Source of the DNA: Methanoculleus sp. UBA77
GTDB lineage: Archaea > Halobacteriota > Methanomicrobia > Methanomicrobiales > Methanoculleaceae
Direction: 5' to 3'
DNA length: 9,678 nucleotides
Assembly (NCBI GenBank): GCA_002499455.1
Contig: DALN01000032.1
Span: 11,205 to 20,882, forward strand
Shown here: positions 1 to 5,817 of the stretch, in pieces
Position numbering within the stretch: position 1 is the stretch's first letter
Layout: every line of letters starts with the position of its first letter
The notes under the pieces: model-generated
The model's input: the letters and a program-made list of their open reading frames with translations, nothing else
Database searches by the model: none
What the model was told of the DNA's origin: nothing
Program-made: the position numbers and the translations under genes

Positions 1-483
1 AAGATCCAGATCCACGTCGGCGGGGTCTACGGCGATAAAGAGGCCGCGATGGAGCGGTTCTGCCGCGAGTACGCCCGCCTCGACGAGAGCGTCCTCCGCC
101 GCCTCGTCGTCGAGAACGACGACTCCCGCTACACCCTGGCCGACTGCCTCCGCATCCACGCCGAGACCGGTATTCCCGTGCTCTTCGACGTCTTCCACCA
201 TACCGTCAACCCCTCCGGGGAAGGGGTGGCGGAGGCGGTCGAACTCTCCGGCGCGACCTGGCGGCCGCACGACGGCATCCTGATGGTCGACTACAGTACC
301 GCGATGCCCGGCGGACGGCGGGGCCGGCATACGGAGAGCATCGATACCGCCGACTTCGCGGAGTTCCTCGGCCGGACCGCACCTGCGGACATGGATATCA
401 TGCTGGAGATAAAAGATAAAGAGAAGAGCGCTCTCGCCGCCGTCGGAATTGCCCGCCAGGATGGGCGGTTCCGCCGGCCGTGA
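1..483 (+). CDS. uvsE: UV damage endonuclease UvsE/UVDE, C-terminal part (5' end outside window)
   Basis: The reading frame is open from base 1 and ends at TGA 481-483, so about 160 C-terminal residues are visible. UvsE is a metal-dependent TIM-barrel endonuclease that nicks DNA 5' of UV photoproducts and some abasic lesions, starting an alternative excision repair. The frame begins in the family segment HVGGVYGDKE and continues with LVVENDDSRYT, the Glu-bearing metal-site strand, then FDVFHHTVNP, an Asp/His metal-site strand, and a late MLEIKDKE strand with the last metal-binding Glu. These match the order of conserved blocks in the family. The tail after MLEIKDKE is short. The gene is convergent with the fasciclin array, and a large inverted repeat lies just behind its stop. 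The start and promoter cannot be judged. Family assignment is from recognised motifs, not a search. Confidence 0.88.
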   Translation, partial: KIQIHVGGVYGDKEAAMERFCREYARLDESVLRRLVVENDDSRYTLADCLRIHAETGIPVLFDVFHHTVNPSGEGVAEAVELSGATWRPHDGILMVDYSTAMPGGRRGRHTESIDTADFAEFLGRTAPADMDIMLEIKDKEKSALAAVGIARQDGRFRRP

Positions 484-512
484 GAGCATTAGTGGACCCT
501 TGCACCCGAAAC

Positions 513-590
513 CTCACGCGAAGATCGCGAAGCCGCGAAGAGTATTGGGTGCTACCCCAATCTTTCGCGTCCTTCGCGGCTTCGCGTGAG
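513..590. repeat. Long imperfect inverted repeat of CGCGAAG heptamers
   Basis: The outer arms ctcacgcgaag (513-523) and cttcgcgtgag (580-590) are exact reverse complements over 11 bases. The inner arms attggg (544-549) and cccaat (556-561) pair around a 6-base loop. Between them the left arm holds cgcgaag at 517-523, 526-532 and 534-540. The right arm holds cttcgcg at 572-578 and 580-586 and a variant, tttcgcg, at 563-569. The whole 78 bases could fold into one long stem with small bulges. It lies between convergent genes, uvsE ending at 483 and a fasciclin gene ending at 651. It could be a dispersed REP-like element or a two-way transcription barrier. No T-run follows, so terminator function is not shown. 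Confidence 0.8.
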
Positions 591-650
591 ATGGCAAACC
601 ACCACACATCAGGACCGGCAAAAGAAGGTGAAATGGTCTAACAGGTCAGT

Positions 651-1076
651 TCAGGGCGTGACGACCTCGATCGTCGGCGGGACGAGCGCCGACGCTATCG
701 CGTGGCAGATGCCGTTCGTGCAGAACGCGTCGGTCTCGACAAGCGGGACGCTGTTGACGGTGATGCCCCTATCCGACGACCGGAAGACGAGGTCCGTCCC
801 GAGGCTCGACCTGACGGCACCGATACTCCGGAGATCCTCCGAGGTGAGCTGCCCCGGCACGACATGGTAACTCACGATCAGGAGAAGTTTGTCCGGGTCC
901 TGCCGGTATTCATCCATCCGCTCTTTGGGGACCCGCGAGAATGCCTCGTTCGTCGGGACAAAGACCGTGAACGGCCCCTGATCGCGGAGCATCTTCTCCA
1001 TGCCCGCTATCCGGACCAGCTCGAGGAAGACGCTGAGGTCCCCGGAGTCCTCCAGGGTTTCGATGATGTTCTTCAT
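651..1076 (-). CDS. Single-domain fasciclin (FAS1) protein, array copy 1
   Basis: A 141-residue protein consisting of one FAS1 domain. It has the H1-type box GPFTVFVPTNEAF (residues 34-46), the YH pair at 70-71 and the C-terminal CTNGICH segment at 119-125, where many FAS1 domains have an NGxxH strand. No signal peptide, lipobox or membrane segment is present, so it appears cytosolic, unlike most FAS1 adhesion proteins. I chose ATG 1074-1076 over the upstream in-frame GTG (1086-1088). A GGTGGAG Shine-Dalgarno lies 6 bases before the ATG, and all four paralogues start at this alignment column. A TATA box at 1111-1118 overlaps the stop of the next gene upstream. Cys119 and Cys124 are shared with copy 2. 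Family is clear; molecular role is unknown. Confidence 0.9.
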   Translation of the reverse strand: MKNIIETLEDSGDLSVFLELVRIAGMEKMLRDQGPFTVFVPTNEAFSRVPKERMDEYRQDPDKLLLIVSYHVVPGQLTSEDLRSIGAVRSSLGTDLVFRSSDRGITVNSVPLVETDAFCTNGICHAIASALVPPTIEVVTP

Positions 1077-1082
1077 ACTGCT

Positions 1083-1089
1083 CTCCACC
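1083..1089 (-). promoter_or_regulatory. Shine-Dalgarno GGTGGAG of FAS1 copy 1
   Basis: The minus strand reads GGTGGAG 6 bases before ATG 1074-1076. The alternative start GTG 1086-1088 lies inside this motif, which favours the ATG. From the TATA position, transcription should begin near 1088, leaving a leader of about 12 bases. Confidence 0.6.
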
Positions 1090-1109
1090 CGCCCCAGTCG
1101 GGCGCCGGA

Positions 1110-1118
1110 TTATTTATA
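1110..1118 (-). promoter_or_regulatory. TATA box of FAS1 copy 1, overlapping the stop of copy 2
   Basis: The minus strand reads TATAAATAA. The same bases encode the final Tyr-Lys-stop of FAS1 copy 2. The box centre lies about 38 bases before ATG 1076, which fits an archaeal start site near 1088 and a short leader. No BRE was scored. Confidence 0.6.
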
Positions 1119-1556
1119 CGTTCTCCCGATCTCGCCGGTAACCGCAACGGCGCCGGGAGGGAGGAGCAGCGCGGAGATCGCGTGGCAGATCCCGTTGGTG
1201 CACCAGGCGTCCGACTCCATGACCGGCACGTTGTTGACCAGCACCCCCTCCGGCGCGACCTCCACGGTCAGATCCCCGCCCTCAAGCGACCGCAGGGTCC
1301 GGATACCGATGAGATCGACCGTGGAGTGGATCCCGGCGACGATATGGTACTTCAGGACGTCGGCAAGCCTGCCCGTATCCCTGCGGAGGGCGTCGAGCCT
1401 CTCCCCCGATACCGCCCTCAGGGCGTCGTCGTCCGGGACAAAGAGGGTGTAGGGGCCTTCGCTGTCCAGCATATCCTCCATACCGGCTGCCCGCACAAGA
1501 TCCACAAACGTGGCAAACGACCCCGAATCCCGCAACGTCATGATGATACTCTTCAT
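1110..1556 (-). CDS. Single-domain fasciclin (FAS1) protein, array copy 2
   Basis: A 148-residue FAS1 domain protein aligning without gaps to copies 1, 3 and 4. It has GPYTLFVPDDDAL at 34-46 (Leu replaces the usual Phe at the end of the box), YH at 70-71, VNNVPVMESDAWCTNGICH at 107-125 and a hydrophobic LLPP end. Cys119 and Cys124 flank TNGI as in copy 1, which makes these two the closest pair by eye. There is no signal sequence or membrane segment, so a cytosolic location is inferred. ATG 1554-1556 starts the protein at MKSII; a GGAG lies 9 bases upstream, a weak but usable ribosome site. The last residues, TYK, extend past the domain, and their codons form the TATA box of copy 1. Function is unknown. 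Confidence 0.9.
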   Translation of the reverse strand: MKSIIMTLRDSGSFATFVDLVRAAGMEDMLDSEGPYTLFVPDDDALRAVSGERLDALRRDTGRLADVLKYHIVAGIHSTVDLIGIRTLRSLEGGDLTVEVAPEGVLVNNVPVMESDAWCTNGICHAISALLLPPGAVAVTGEIGRTYK

Positions 1557-1591
1557 CTGAACCCGCTCCGCCGGGGAGATGGAGAGGCGGG

Positions 1592-1600
1592 ATATATAAT
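1592..1600 (-). promoter_or_regulatory. TATA box of FAS1 copy 2
   Basis: The minus strand reads ATTATATAT in a GC-rich surround, centred about 40 bases before ATG 1556. It lies in the 62-base gap between copies 2 and 3, and the expected start site is near 1569. This implies copy 2 can be transcribed independently of copy 3. Confidence 0.6.
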
Positions 1601-1618
1601 AGTGAGGGTGACGGGGCC

Positions 1619-2053
1619 TCAGGCCCGTCTCGGGATCCGGGCCTCAATCGCCCGCGGCAGGAGCACGCTGTCGATGACATGGTAGATGCCGTTCGTGCAC
1701 TCGACGTCGGGCTGGATGATGGTGGCGCCGTTCACCTGTATCCCTTCCGGCGGTCCCTCGATATCGAGGTAGTCCCCCTGCAGGGTCACGATGGCTTCCA
1801 GCCGCGAGAGTTCCCGCATGGTGAGTTTGCCCCTGACCACGTGGTACAGGATCAGGCCCCTCAACCTCTCCCGGTCGTTCGCGATCGCGTCGAGCATCTC
1901 GGACGGGAAGACGGAGAACGCCTCGTCCGTCGGGAAAAAGGCCGTATACGGCCCGCTCTCCCGGAGAGTCTCCGTCACGCCCCCGGCCTGGAGCATACGG
2001 AGGGAGTTCCTCAACCGGCCGTCTTCCCGGGCAGTCTCAATAATATCCTTCAT
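1619..2053 (-). CDS. Single-domain fasciclin (FAS1) protein, array copy 3
   Basis: A 144-residue FAS1 domain protein. It has GPYTAFFPTDEAFSVFP at 34-50, YH at 70-71, VNGATIIQPDVECTNGIYH at 107-125 and the domain-ending VIDSVLLP. This copy looks closest to the textbook FAS1 sequence: it keeps the VNGA and VIDxVLLP signatures seen in secreted family members. It has only the first of the two cysteines (Cys119); position 124 is Tyr. No signal peptide is present. ATG 2051-2053 begins MKDII, matching the paralogues; the upstream G-run is only a weak ribosome site. The gene has its own TATA box at 2097-2105. Secreted FAS1 domains act in cell adhesion, but a cytosolic archaeal role is unknown. Confidence 0.9.
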   Translation of the reverse strand: MKDIIETAREDGRLRNSLRMLQAGGVTETLRESGPYTAFFPTDEAFSVFPSEMLDAIANDRERLRGLILYHVVRGKLTMRELSRLEAIVTLQGDYLDIEGPPEGIQVNGATIIQPDVECTNGIYHVIDSVLLPRAIEARIPRRA

Positions 2054-2096
2054 ACATGGGCCCCCTGACAGATGCCGCCCAGATCACCCCGGATGG

Positions 2097-2105
2097 TATT
2101 TATAA
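2097..2105 (-). promoter_or_regulatory. TATA box of FAS1 copy 3
   Basis: The minus strand reads TTATAAATA followed by CC, close to the archaeal consensus. It is centred about 48 bases before ATG 2053, with an expected start site near 2074 and a leader of about 20 bases. Confidence 0.6.
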
Positions 2106-2160
2106 GTACGTTCACCGTGAACCCCGGAGATTGGGGGCCGCTCCGGCGGAACGGGATGCT

Positions 2161-2183
2161 CCGGGGGTCCTGATAACCCCCGG
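2161..2183. other. Perfect hairpin behind FAS1 copy 4
   Basis: ccgggggt (2161-2168) and acccccgg (2176-2183) are exact reverse complements around a 7-base loop. It lies about 30 bases past the stop of FAS1 copy 4, in the 158-base gap before the copy 3 promoter. It could protect the 3' end of the mRNA or slow polymerase. No T-run follows on the minus strand, and archaeal terminators are usually T-rich, so terminator function is uncertain. Confidence 0.5.
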
Positions 2184-2211
2184 CGGGGCAGAGGTGCCGC
2201 CCCCGGCCGTC

Positions 2212-2649
2212 TCATTTCGCCGCGTAGGCCTCGAACGCCTGCGAGAGCGTCACGAAGGGGATGCCGTCGAGGGCGTGGATGATGCCGTTCTCCACCTCCA
2301 TGTCCCCGTCGACGACGACGGCCTCGTCGACCTGGGTGCCCCGGTCGGTCTTCCGGACCATGATGGGGTTCCCTTCGACGGTCTTCACGACATTCTTCGA
2401 GAGCAGATCATCGAGGTTGTGCTTCCCACGGATCGTGAAGAAGTCGATGAGATGCGAGAGCATCTGTTTGTCGTTTAAGATCATCTCCCGGTTCGGTTCG
2501 GGGATCGCGTCCCAGGCCGAATCGACCGGGGCAAAGAACGTCATCGGGCCTTCGCCCTGGAGTTTCTCATCCTCGCCGAGGGTCTGGATGATCTCGACGA
2601 GCCGGGTGAACCTTCCATCATTCTTCAACATCTCAAAGATCTTCGCCAT
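2212..2649 (-). CDS. Single-domain fasciclin-like (FAS1) protein, divergent array copy 4
   Basis: A 145-residue protein aligned without gaps to the three other copies but clearly the most divergent. The first box reads GPMTFFAPVDSAW at 34-46, the YH pair is replaced by FF at 70-71, and the C-terminal segment is VENGIIH at 119-125 with neither cysteine. It ends in an AYAAK tail rather than LLPP. It begins MAKIFEML with no signal peptide. ATG 2647-2649 is well supported: a perfect GGAGGT lies 7 bases upstream, the best ribosome site in the array, suggesting higher translation. A TATA box at 2691-2699 precedes it. Loss of the YH and Cys positions suggests this copy has a distinct role or an earlier origin. 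Family assignment is solid; function is unknown. Confidence 0.87.
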   Translation of the reverse strand: MAKIFEMLKNDGRFTRLVEIIQTLGEDEKLQGEGPMTFFAPVDSAWDAIPEPNREMILNDKQMLSHLIDFFTIRGKHNLDDLLSKNVVKTVEGNPIMVRKTDRGTQVDEAVVVDGDMEVENGIIHALDGIPFVTLSQAFEAYAAK

Positions 2650-2656
2650 ACAGATA

Positions 2657-2662
2657 ACCTCC
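2657..2662 (-). promoter_or_regulatory. Strong Shine-Dalgarno GGAGGT of FAS1 copy 4
   Basis: An exact GGAGGT on the minus strand, 7 bases before ATG 2647-2649. It is stronger than the ribosome sites of the other three FAS1 genes. Confidence 0.7.
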
Positions 2663-2690
2663 CCGCAGGGGCCTCCCGTGGGACATTATC

Positions 2691-2699
2691 CTATATATG
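2691..2699 (-). promoter_or_regulatory. TATA box of FAS1 copy 4
   Basis: The minus strand reads CATATATAG, centred about 46 bases before ATG 2649, with an expected start site near 2668. A second AT-rich stretch lies just upstream at 2701-2711, so the exact box is uncertain. The surrounding 2650-2781 gap also holds the 3' flank of the DUF447 gene. Confidence 0.5.
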
Positions 2700-2781
2700 G
2701 ATTATTATATTGCAGAGAATATGGCTAAAACAGGATATACCCGTCACGGGGGCGTGGGGCGGCCTTGACCGGCGGCAGCCC

Positions 2782-3351
2782 TCACTCCCCGGTCCGGTCG
2801 GCGATATACTGCCCGAGAAGATCGAGCGCCTCCCACTCCCGGGGGCCGCCGCATTTCCGGGCGAGGCCGGCGTGGTACTCGATCAGCTGCTTGAGCCAGG
2901 GGTCGCGGCTCCCGACGTAGCGTGTGGCGTGGACCGTCGCGTCCACGATGCTCGCAAACCCCCGGTTCACCGGGTGCAGCCGGAGTTCCAGCACCTCCTC
3001 ATGCACCGGGACGAGCCGGACGGTGATCGCCTCGTCGCTCGACCGCTCCACGTCCGCGACGAACGCAGCCCAGGCCTCAGTTTCGCGGAGGCGGGAGACG
3101 ACCATCCCGTTGATCGCCTCCTCCACGAAGGCGTCTTCGGGGAGGTCGTCAAACGCGGTCCTGACGTAGAGCACCGGGTCGAAGACGAAGTTCGCCACCA
3201 CCCAGCGGTCGCGGGCGACGTTCCTCGCCGTGTGGCTCCCCCGGAAGAGGACCATGTGCAGCGAGCCCCCGCGGTTGATGATCCCGATGGGGGCGGCGTT
3301 GTTATCGGTAGTCGCGATCACCTCGTTGATCCCCTCGGTCAGGAGTCCCAC
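2782..3351 (-). CDS. DUF447 family protein, probable FMN-binding split-barrel
   Basis: A 189-residue protein starting VGLLTEGINEVIATT and continuing with NAAPIGIINRG, which I recognise as the start of the archaeal DUF447 family. Solved members have a flavin-reductase-like split barrel that can bind FMN; that is recalled family knowledge, and no activity is established. Other features are FRGSHTARNV (a likely phosphate or flavin contact), the FVFDPVLYVRTAFDDLPEDAF strand-helix, and a C-terminal helical part ending EALDLLGQYIADRTGE. I chose GTG 3349-3351 because GGAGG lies 7 bases upstream and the start overlaps the CitG-like stop by 13 bases. Reading the frame further upstream gives only an out-of-frame shadow of that gene. 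Last gene of the four-gene operon; a weak TTTT at 2727-2730 on the minus strand is the only possible terminator seen. Confidence 0.85.
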   Translation of the reverse strand: MGLLTEGINEVIATTDNNAAPIGIINRGGSLHMVLFRGSHTARNVARDRWVVANFVFDPVLYVRTAFDDLPEDAFVEEAINGMVVSRLRETEAWAAFVADVERSSDEAITVRLVPVHEEVLELRLHPVNRGFASIVDATVHATRYVGSRDPWLKQLIEYHAGLARKCGGPREWEALDLLGQYIADRTGE

Positions 3352-4163
3352 TGCCACCCCTCCCCGAGCGCCACGTAAATCCCCGCGATGGTGATATCGG
3401 CGATCGAACCCGGGTTGATGCCGTCCCGGATGCACCCGGCATCGAATGCCGCAAGGTCCTGTCTGCCGTCGCGCACCCCGGCCGCGCAGCGCATCGTCCG
3501 CTCGGCGACCTCCATACCGTGCTTCTTTGCGATGAAGGTGTCCGGCTCCGTCGCGAGGAGGTCGAGGAAGGACGCGACGATCGCCTGCCGGCCGCTCCCG
3601 TGCGCATGGAGGAGGTCCGCGCACCGGCGGGTCAGGGCAAATCCGTTCGTCCACTCCCGGGCAACCATATCCCGGGGCGCCGAGTAGGCCATGATATCGG
3701 CAAGGGTCATCCCCCGCTCCCGTATCGCGGCGACCGAGGCCGGGTCGTTCACGTCGAGATCGTCGCTCTTCCCCATACGGACCTCCGTGAGGCCGAACGC
3801 GGCATAAAAGTCGATCGCGTCCTCGACATCGGTCCCGGCGACGACCCGTCGCGCCCCCTCGATATCCCCGCCCATGATGAGCGGAAAGAGGAGGATGAAC
3901 GCCCCGAAGTGGGTGTTGCCCCCCGAGTGGGTGTTCGTCGCGAGAACCGCCTCCCGGATCAGGCTTCCCACCCGGCCGCCGGCCTTCTCGGCCGCATCGA
4001 AGGCGGGCCGTACCAGGATCGTCGAGGCGAGAAAGTGCTCGAGACGGGTATCGCTGTAGTCGTGGCACCGGTCCACGTTCCCGGGTTTCGGGTAGGCGCA
4101 GACCTCGAGCATCATCGCGAGTTGCGCCTGTTCAGCCCGACTCATCGGCGGTCTTGCTCTCAT
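3339..4163 (-). CDS. CitG-like triphosphoribosyl-dephospho-CoA synthase homologue
   Basis: A 274-residue helical protein of the CitG/MdcB family. In bacteria this family moves a ribosyl triphosphate from ATP onto dephospho-CoA to prepare the prosthetic group of citrate lyase or malonate decarboxylase. Visible family blocks are CAYPKPGNVDR (22-32), THSGGNTHFGAFIL (78-91), a DTFIAKKHG block, and the C-terminal GINPGSIADITIAGIY, the counterpart of the GxSPGGxAD block. No citrate lyase or malonate decarboxylase gene is nearby, so the substrate is probably different. The partner gene is DUF447 (13-base overlap). The start is ATG 4161-4163, with AGGA 6 bases upstream and a 32-base overlap with the Mmp9 gene. 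An internal ATG at 4143-4145 is possible. I infer a role in a ribose-containing methanogen cofactor, such as the methanopterin side chain; this is unproven. Confidence 0.85.
   Translation of the reverse strand: MRARPPMSRAEQAQLAMMLEVCAYPKPGNVDRCHDYSDTRLEHFLASTILVRPAFDAAEKAGGRVGSLIREAVLATNTHSGGNTHFGAFILLFPLIMGGDIEGARRVVAGTDVEDAIDFYAAFGLTEVRMGKSDDLDVNDPASVAAIRERGMTLADIMAYSAPRDMVAREWTNGFALTRRCADLLHAHGSGRQAIVASFLDLLATEPDTFIAKKHGMEVAERTMRCAAGVRDGRQDLAAFDAGCIRDGINPGSIADITIAGIYVALGEGWQWDS
3359..3363 (-). promoter_or_regulatory. Shine-Dalgarno deciding the GTG start of the DUF447 gene
   Basis: GGAGG inside a GGGGAGGGG run on the minus strand, 7 bases before GTG 3349-3351. It lies within the last codons of the CitG-like gene, as expected for translational coupling. 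Confidence 0.65.
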
Positions 4164-5271
4164 CGAAGATCCTGTGCACGATCTTTTCAGCCAGGCGGTG
4201 CTTGCAGCGCATGTACTCCCGCGCCGAGAGGCCCTTCTTCTCGAGCGTCATGTTCCGGAACATGCAGGGCGTACTGCTCTTGCAGCACCAGGCGAGGCTC
4301 CCGAAACAGGTGCTCTTCCCGTCGTCGAGCTCCGTCCCCTTCACCGCCTCCTGCTTGAGTTTGAGGTACTCGTTCCGCGAGAGCCCGATCTTATCGAGGG
4401 CCGGGAGGAGCGGGCAGGACTTCACCGGCATGCAGCAGAACGTGAGCGCCCGGATATCCCCGCCGCGGCAGAGCTGTTTCGGGGCGTTGTACCAGCCGCC
4501 CTCGTCGGCGAACCGGGTGATGGCGGCGTCGAGCCCCGCAAGCGTCCAGGGGTCGGACTGCCGGGCGAGCGAGACGAGGTCCGCACCGTGGGAGAAGGCG
4601 TCCATCGCCTTCTCGAAGGTGGTGATGGAGTTGTTGGCGATGAGCGTCATCGGCGAGGCGTTGCGGATCTGGCGGAGCCGGGCGTGCCCGAAGTCCATCA
4701 GGTCGACGTGGAGGATATCCGCCCCGGCCTTCCAGACGGTCCGGGCGAGATCGGCATCGTTCGCCGCGACGCCGGCACGGACCTTCACCGAGACGGTCAC
4801 GTCCTCGGCTTTGAGGGCCCGGATGATCGCGACGAGGTCTGCCGGGTGGTGGAGGAGGTGCTCGCCGCAGCCGGCCTCGACCATCGCGGGCTGGCGGCAG
4901 TGGGCGTCGATCTCGTAGACCACGTTATCCTCGAACGCACGGGCGATCTCTGCGTAGGCGCCGGGCGTGCTCCCGCGGAGGTTGATGCCCGCAACAACGT
5001 CGCTCTGCTTTAATGCGTCGATCTCCCGCGCGAGCGCCTCGATGGGATCACTATATACGAACTCTTTACGGCCCTCCGCCGCCATCCGCCGGCTTGCGTC
5101 AAGGGTGGGAGCGTCGATGGAGTAGCCGCCGATGAAGGCGGCCCCGATGTGAGCCGCCCGCTCGAGAACGTAGGCCGCGTCCACGATCCCGGCCATGGAT
5201 GCGATTGCCACCGGTGTTTTTACGACCCGATCGTTTATGAGGAGCTCAAAACGATCATATGCTTCCATCAT
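4132..5271 (-). CDS. mmp9: Methanogenesis marker protein 9 (Dus-like TIM barrel plus Cys-rich domain)
   Basis: A 379-residue two-domain protein. Residues about 15-255 resemble the nifR3/dihydrouridine synthase TIM barrel, with TPVAIASMAGI near the start, INLRGS (96-101), SVKVRAG (161-167) as in the Dus FMN site, and HVDLMDFGH. Residues about 265-365 form the marker-9 domain, known essentially only from methanogens. It has FCCMPVKSC and WCCKSSTPC motifs and cysteines at 268, 279, 280, 286, 322, 329, 330, 336 and 356, a likely metal or Fe-S site. Function is not established. The first ATG (5269-5271) overlaps the nuclease stop as ATGA. A second ATG directly after it sits 7 bases from GGAG and may be the true start. 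The 3' end overlaps the CitG-like gene. Members with the barrel could be RNA- or flavin-acting, which I infer only from the fold. Confidence 0.92.
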   Translation of the reverse strand: MMEAYDRFELLINDRVVKTPVAIASMAGIVDAAYVLERAAHIGAAFIGGYSIDAPTLDASRRMAAEGRKEFVYSDPIEALAREIDALKQSDVVAGINLRGSTPGAYAEIARAFEDNVVYEIDAHCRQPAMVEAGCGEHLLHHPADLVAIIRALKAEDVTVSVKVRAGVAANDADLARTVWKAGADILHVDLMDFGHARLRQIRNASPMTLIANNSITTFEKAMDAFSHGADLVSLARQSDPWTLAGLDAAITRFADEGGWYNAPKQLCRGGDIRALTFCCMPVKSCPLLPALDKIGLSRNEYLKLKQEAVKGTELDDGKSTCFGSLAWCCKSSTPCMFRNMTLEKKGLSAREYMRCKHRLAEKIVHRIFDESKTADESG

Positions 5272-5792
5272 GATTCTCCAGCTGTTGGCGGTGTGAGAGG
5301 ATATTGATTTGTGTCGAGTCCCGGCAGGTCGTACTCCTCCCCGGCACGGTCGAGCGTACAGCAGAGCCGGAAATCGTCGATCGGAATGCCGGGGGCGTTC
5401 CCGAAGTACTCGAGCACCTTCTCCCAGGGCATCAGGTAGGCCTCCTTCGCCCTTCCCGCACCGAACCGGAACTCGACGGCGAGGAAGCCCCGCCGGCCGG
5501 TCTTCCGGATGAAGTCGGTGATCGAGTCGACCTGGTGGACGTTGTTCTTATCGGAGTGGAAGTGCTGGGAGAAGTAGATCTTCTTCCCCGAGATCGATTT
5601 ACACTCGATGGCGAGATAATAGCGGGGGTCGAGCGAATCCACGAGGACGTCGACGTACTGGGTATTGAACTTGCTCTGCTTGAGCCGGTAGGCAAACCCA
5701 TGAACCTGCCGGTGGGCAAAAAACCGGTTGAGGCAGTGGGTGATCTCCCGTTCGAAATTTGCCATCCAGTAGAGGTTTGGAACCGGGGCCAT
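5268..5792 (-). CDS. PD-(D/E)XK nuclease-like protein, Holliday-junction-resolvase type
   Basis: A 174-residue small protein that looks like a PD-(D/E)XK enzyme. FEREITHCLNRFF (13-25) supplies a helix Glu14, YVDVLV gives Asp48, and LAIECKS gives Glu63 and Lys65. This order and spacing recall archaeal Hjc-type resolvases and related nucleases. A later SITDFIRKTGRRGFLAVEFRF block fits a helix and strand after the core. The last about 40 residues, with LCCTLD, are unlike short Hjc. No specific substrate can be assigned. Two starts are possible. ATG 5790-5792 is the longest, used here. ATG 5763-5765 (MANFEREI) matches the usual resolvase N-terminus and fits the AT-rich promoter better, since the upstream ATG lies only about 13 bases from that box. 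First gene of the operon; its stop overlaps Mmp9 by 4 bases. Confidence 0.72.
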   Translation of the reverse strand: MAPVPNLYWMANFEREITHCLNRFFAHRQVHGFAYRLKQSKFNTQYVDVLVDSLDPRYYLAIECKSISGKKIYFSQHFHSDKNNVHQVDSITDFIRKTGRRGFLAVEFRFGAGRAKEAYLMPWEKVLEYFGNAPGIPIDDFRLCCTLDRAGEEYDLPGLDTNQYPLTPPTAGES

Positions 5793-5804
5793 AAAAACAA
5801 TCGG

Positions 5805-5817
5805 TAATTATTTTAAT
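5805..5817. promoter_or_regulatory. Shared AT-rich element of the divergent nuclease/Mmp9 and cfb operons
   Basis: The only AT-rich stretch in the 50-base gap (taattattttaat) can be read as a TATA-like box on both strands. On the plus strand it is centred about 32 bases before the cfbA ATG at 5843, giving a start near 5838 and an almost leaderless mRNA, in line with the lack of a Shine-Dalgarno there. On the minus strand it would start RNA near 5785. A single site serving both directions is inferred. Confidence 0.5.

Noticed and set aside
702..1685. 327-residue plus-strand open frame across the FAS1 genes
   Set aside because: Antisense to two FAS1 genes with clear motifs; composition rich in Arg, Asp, Gly and Pro as expected for a high-GC shadow frame, and no recognisable domain.
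2734..2744. TATA-like tatatcc and cccgtcacggg palindrome behind the DUF447 gene
   Set aside because: The palindrome has a one-base centre and cannot form a stable RNA hairpin, and no gene start lies at a suitable distance from the AT-rich part.
3352..4068. Upstream extension of the DUF447 frame, which would give a 428-residue fusion protein
   Set aside because: The extra part is an out-of-frame reading of the CitG-like gene, with low-complexity Arg/Gly/Pro sequence. The GTG with a good Shine-Dalgarno at 3349-3351 explains the gene.
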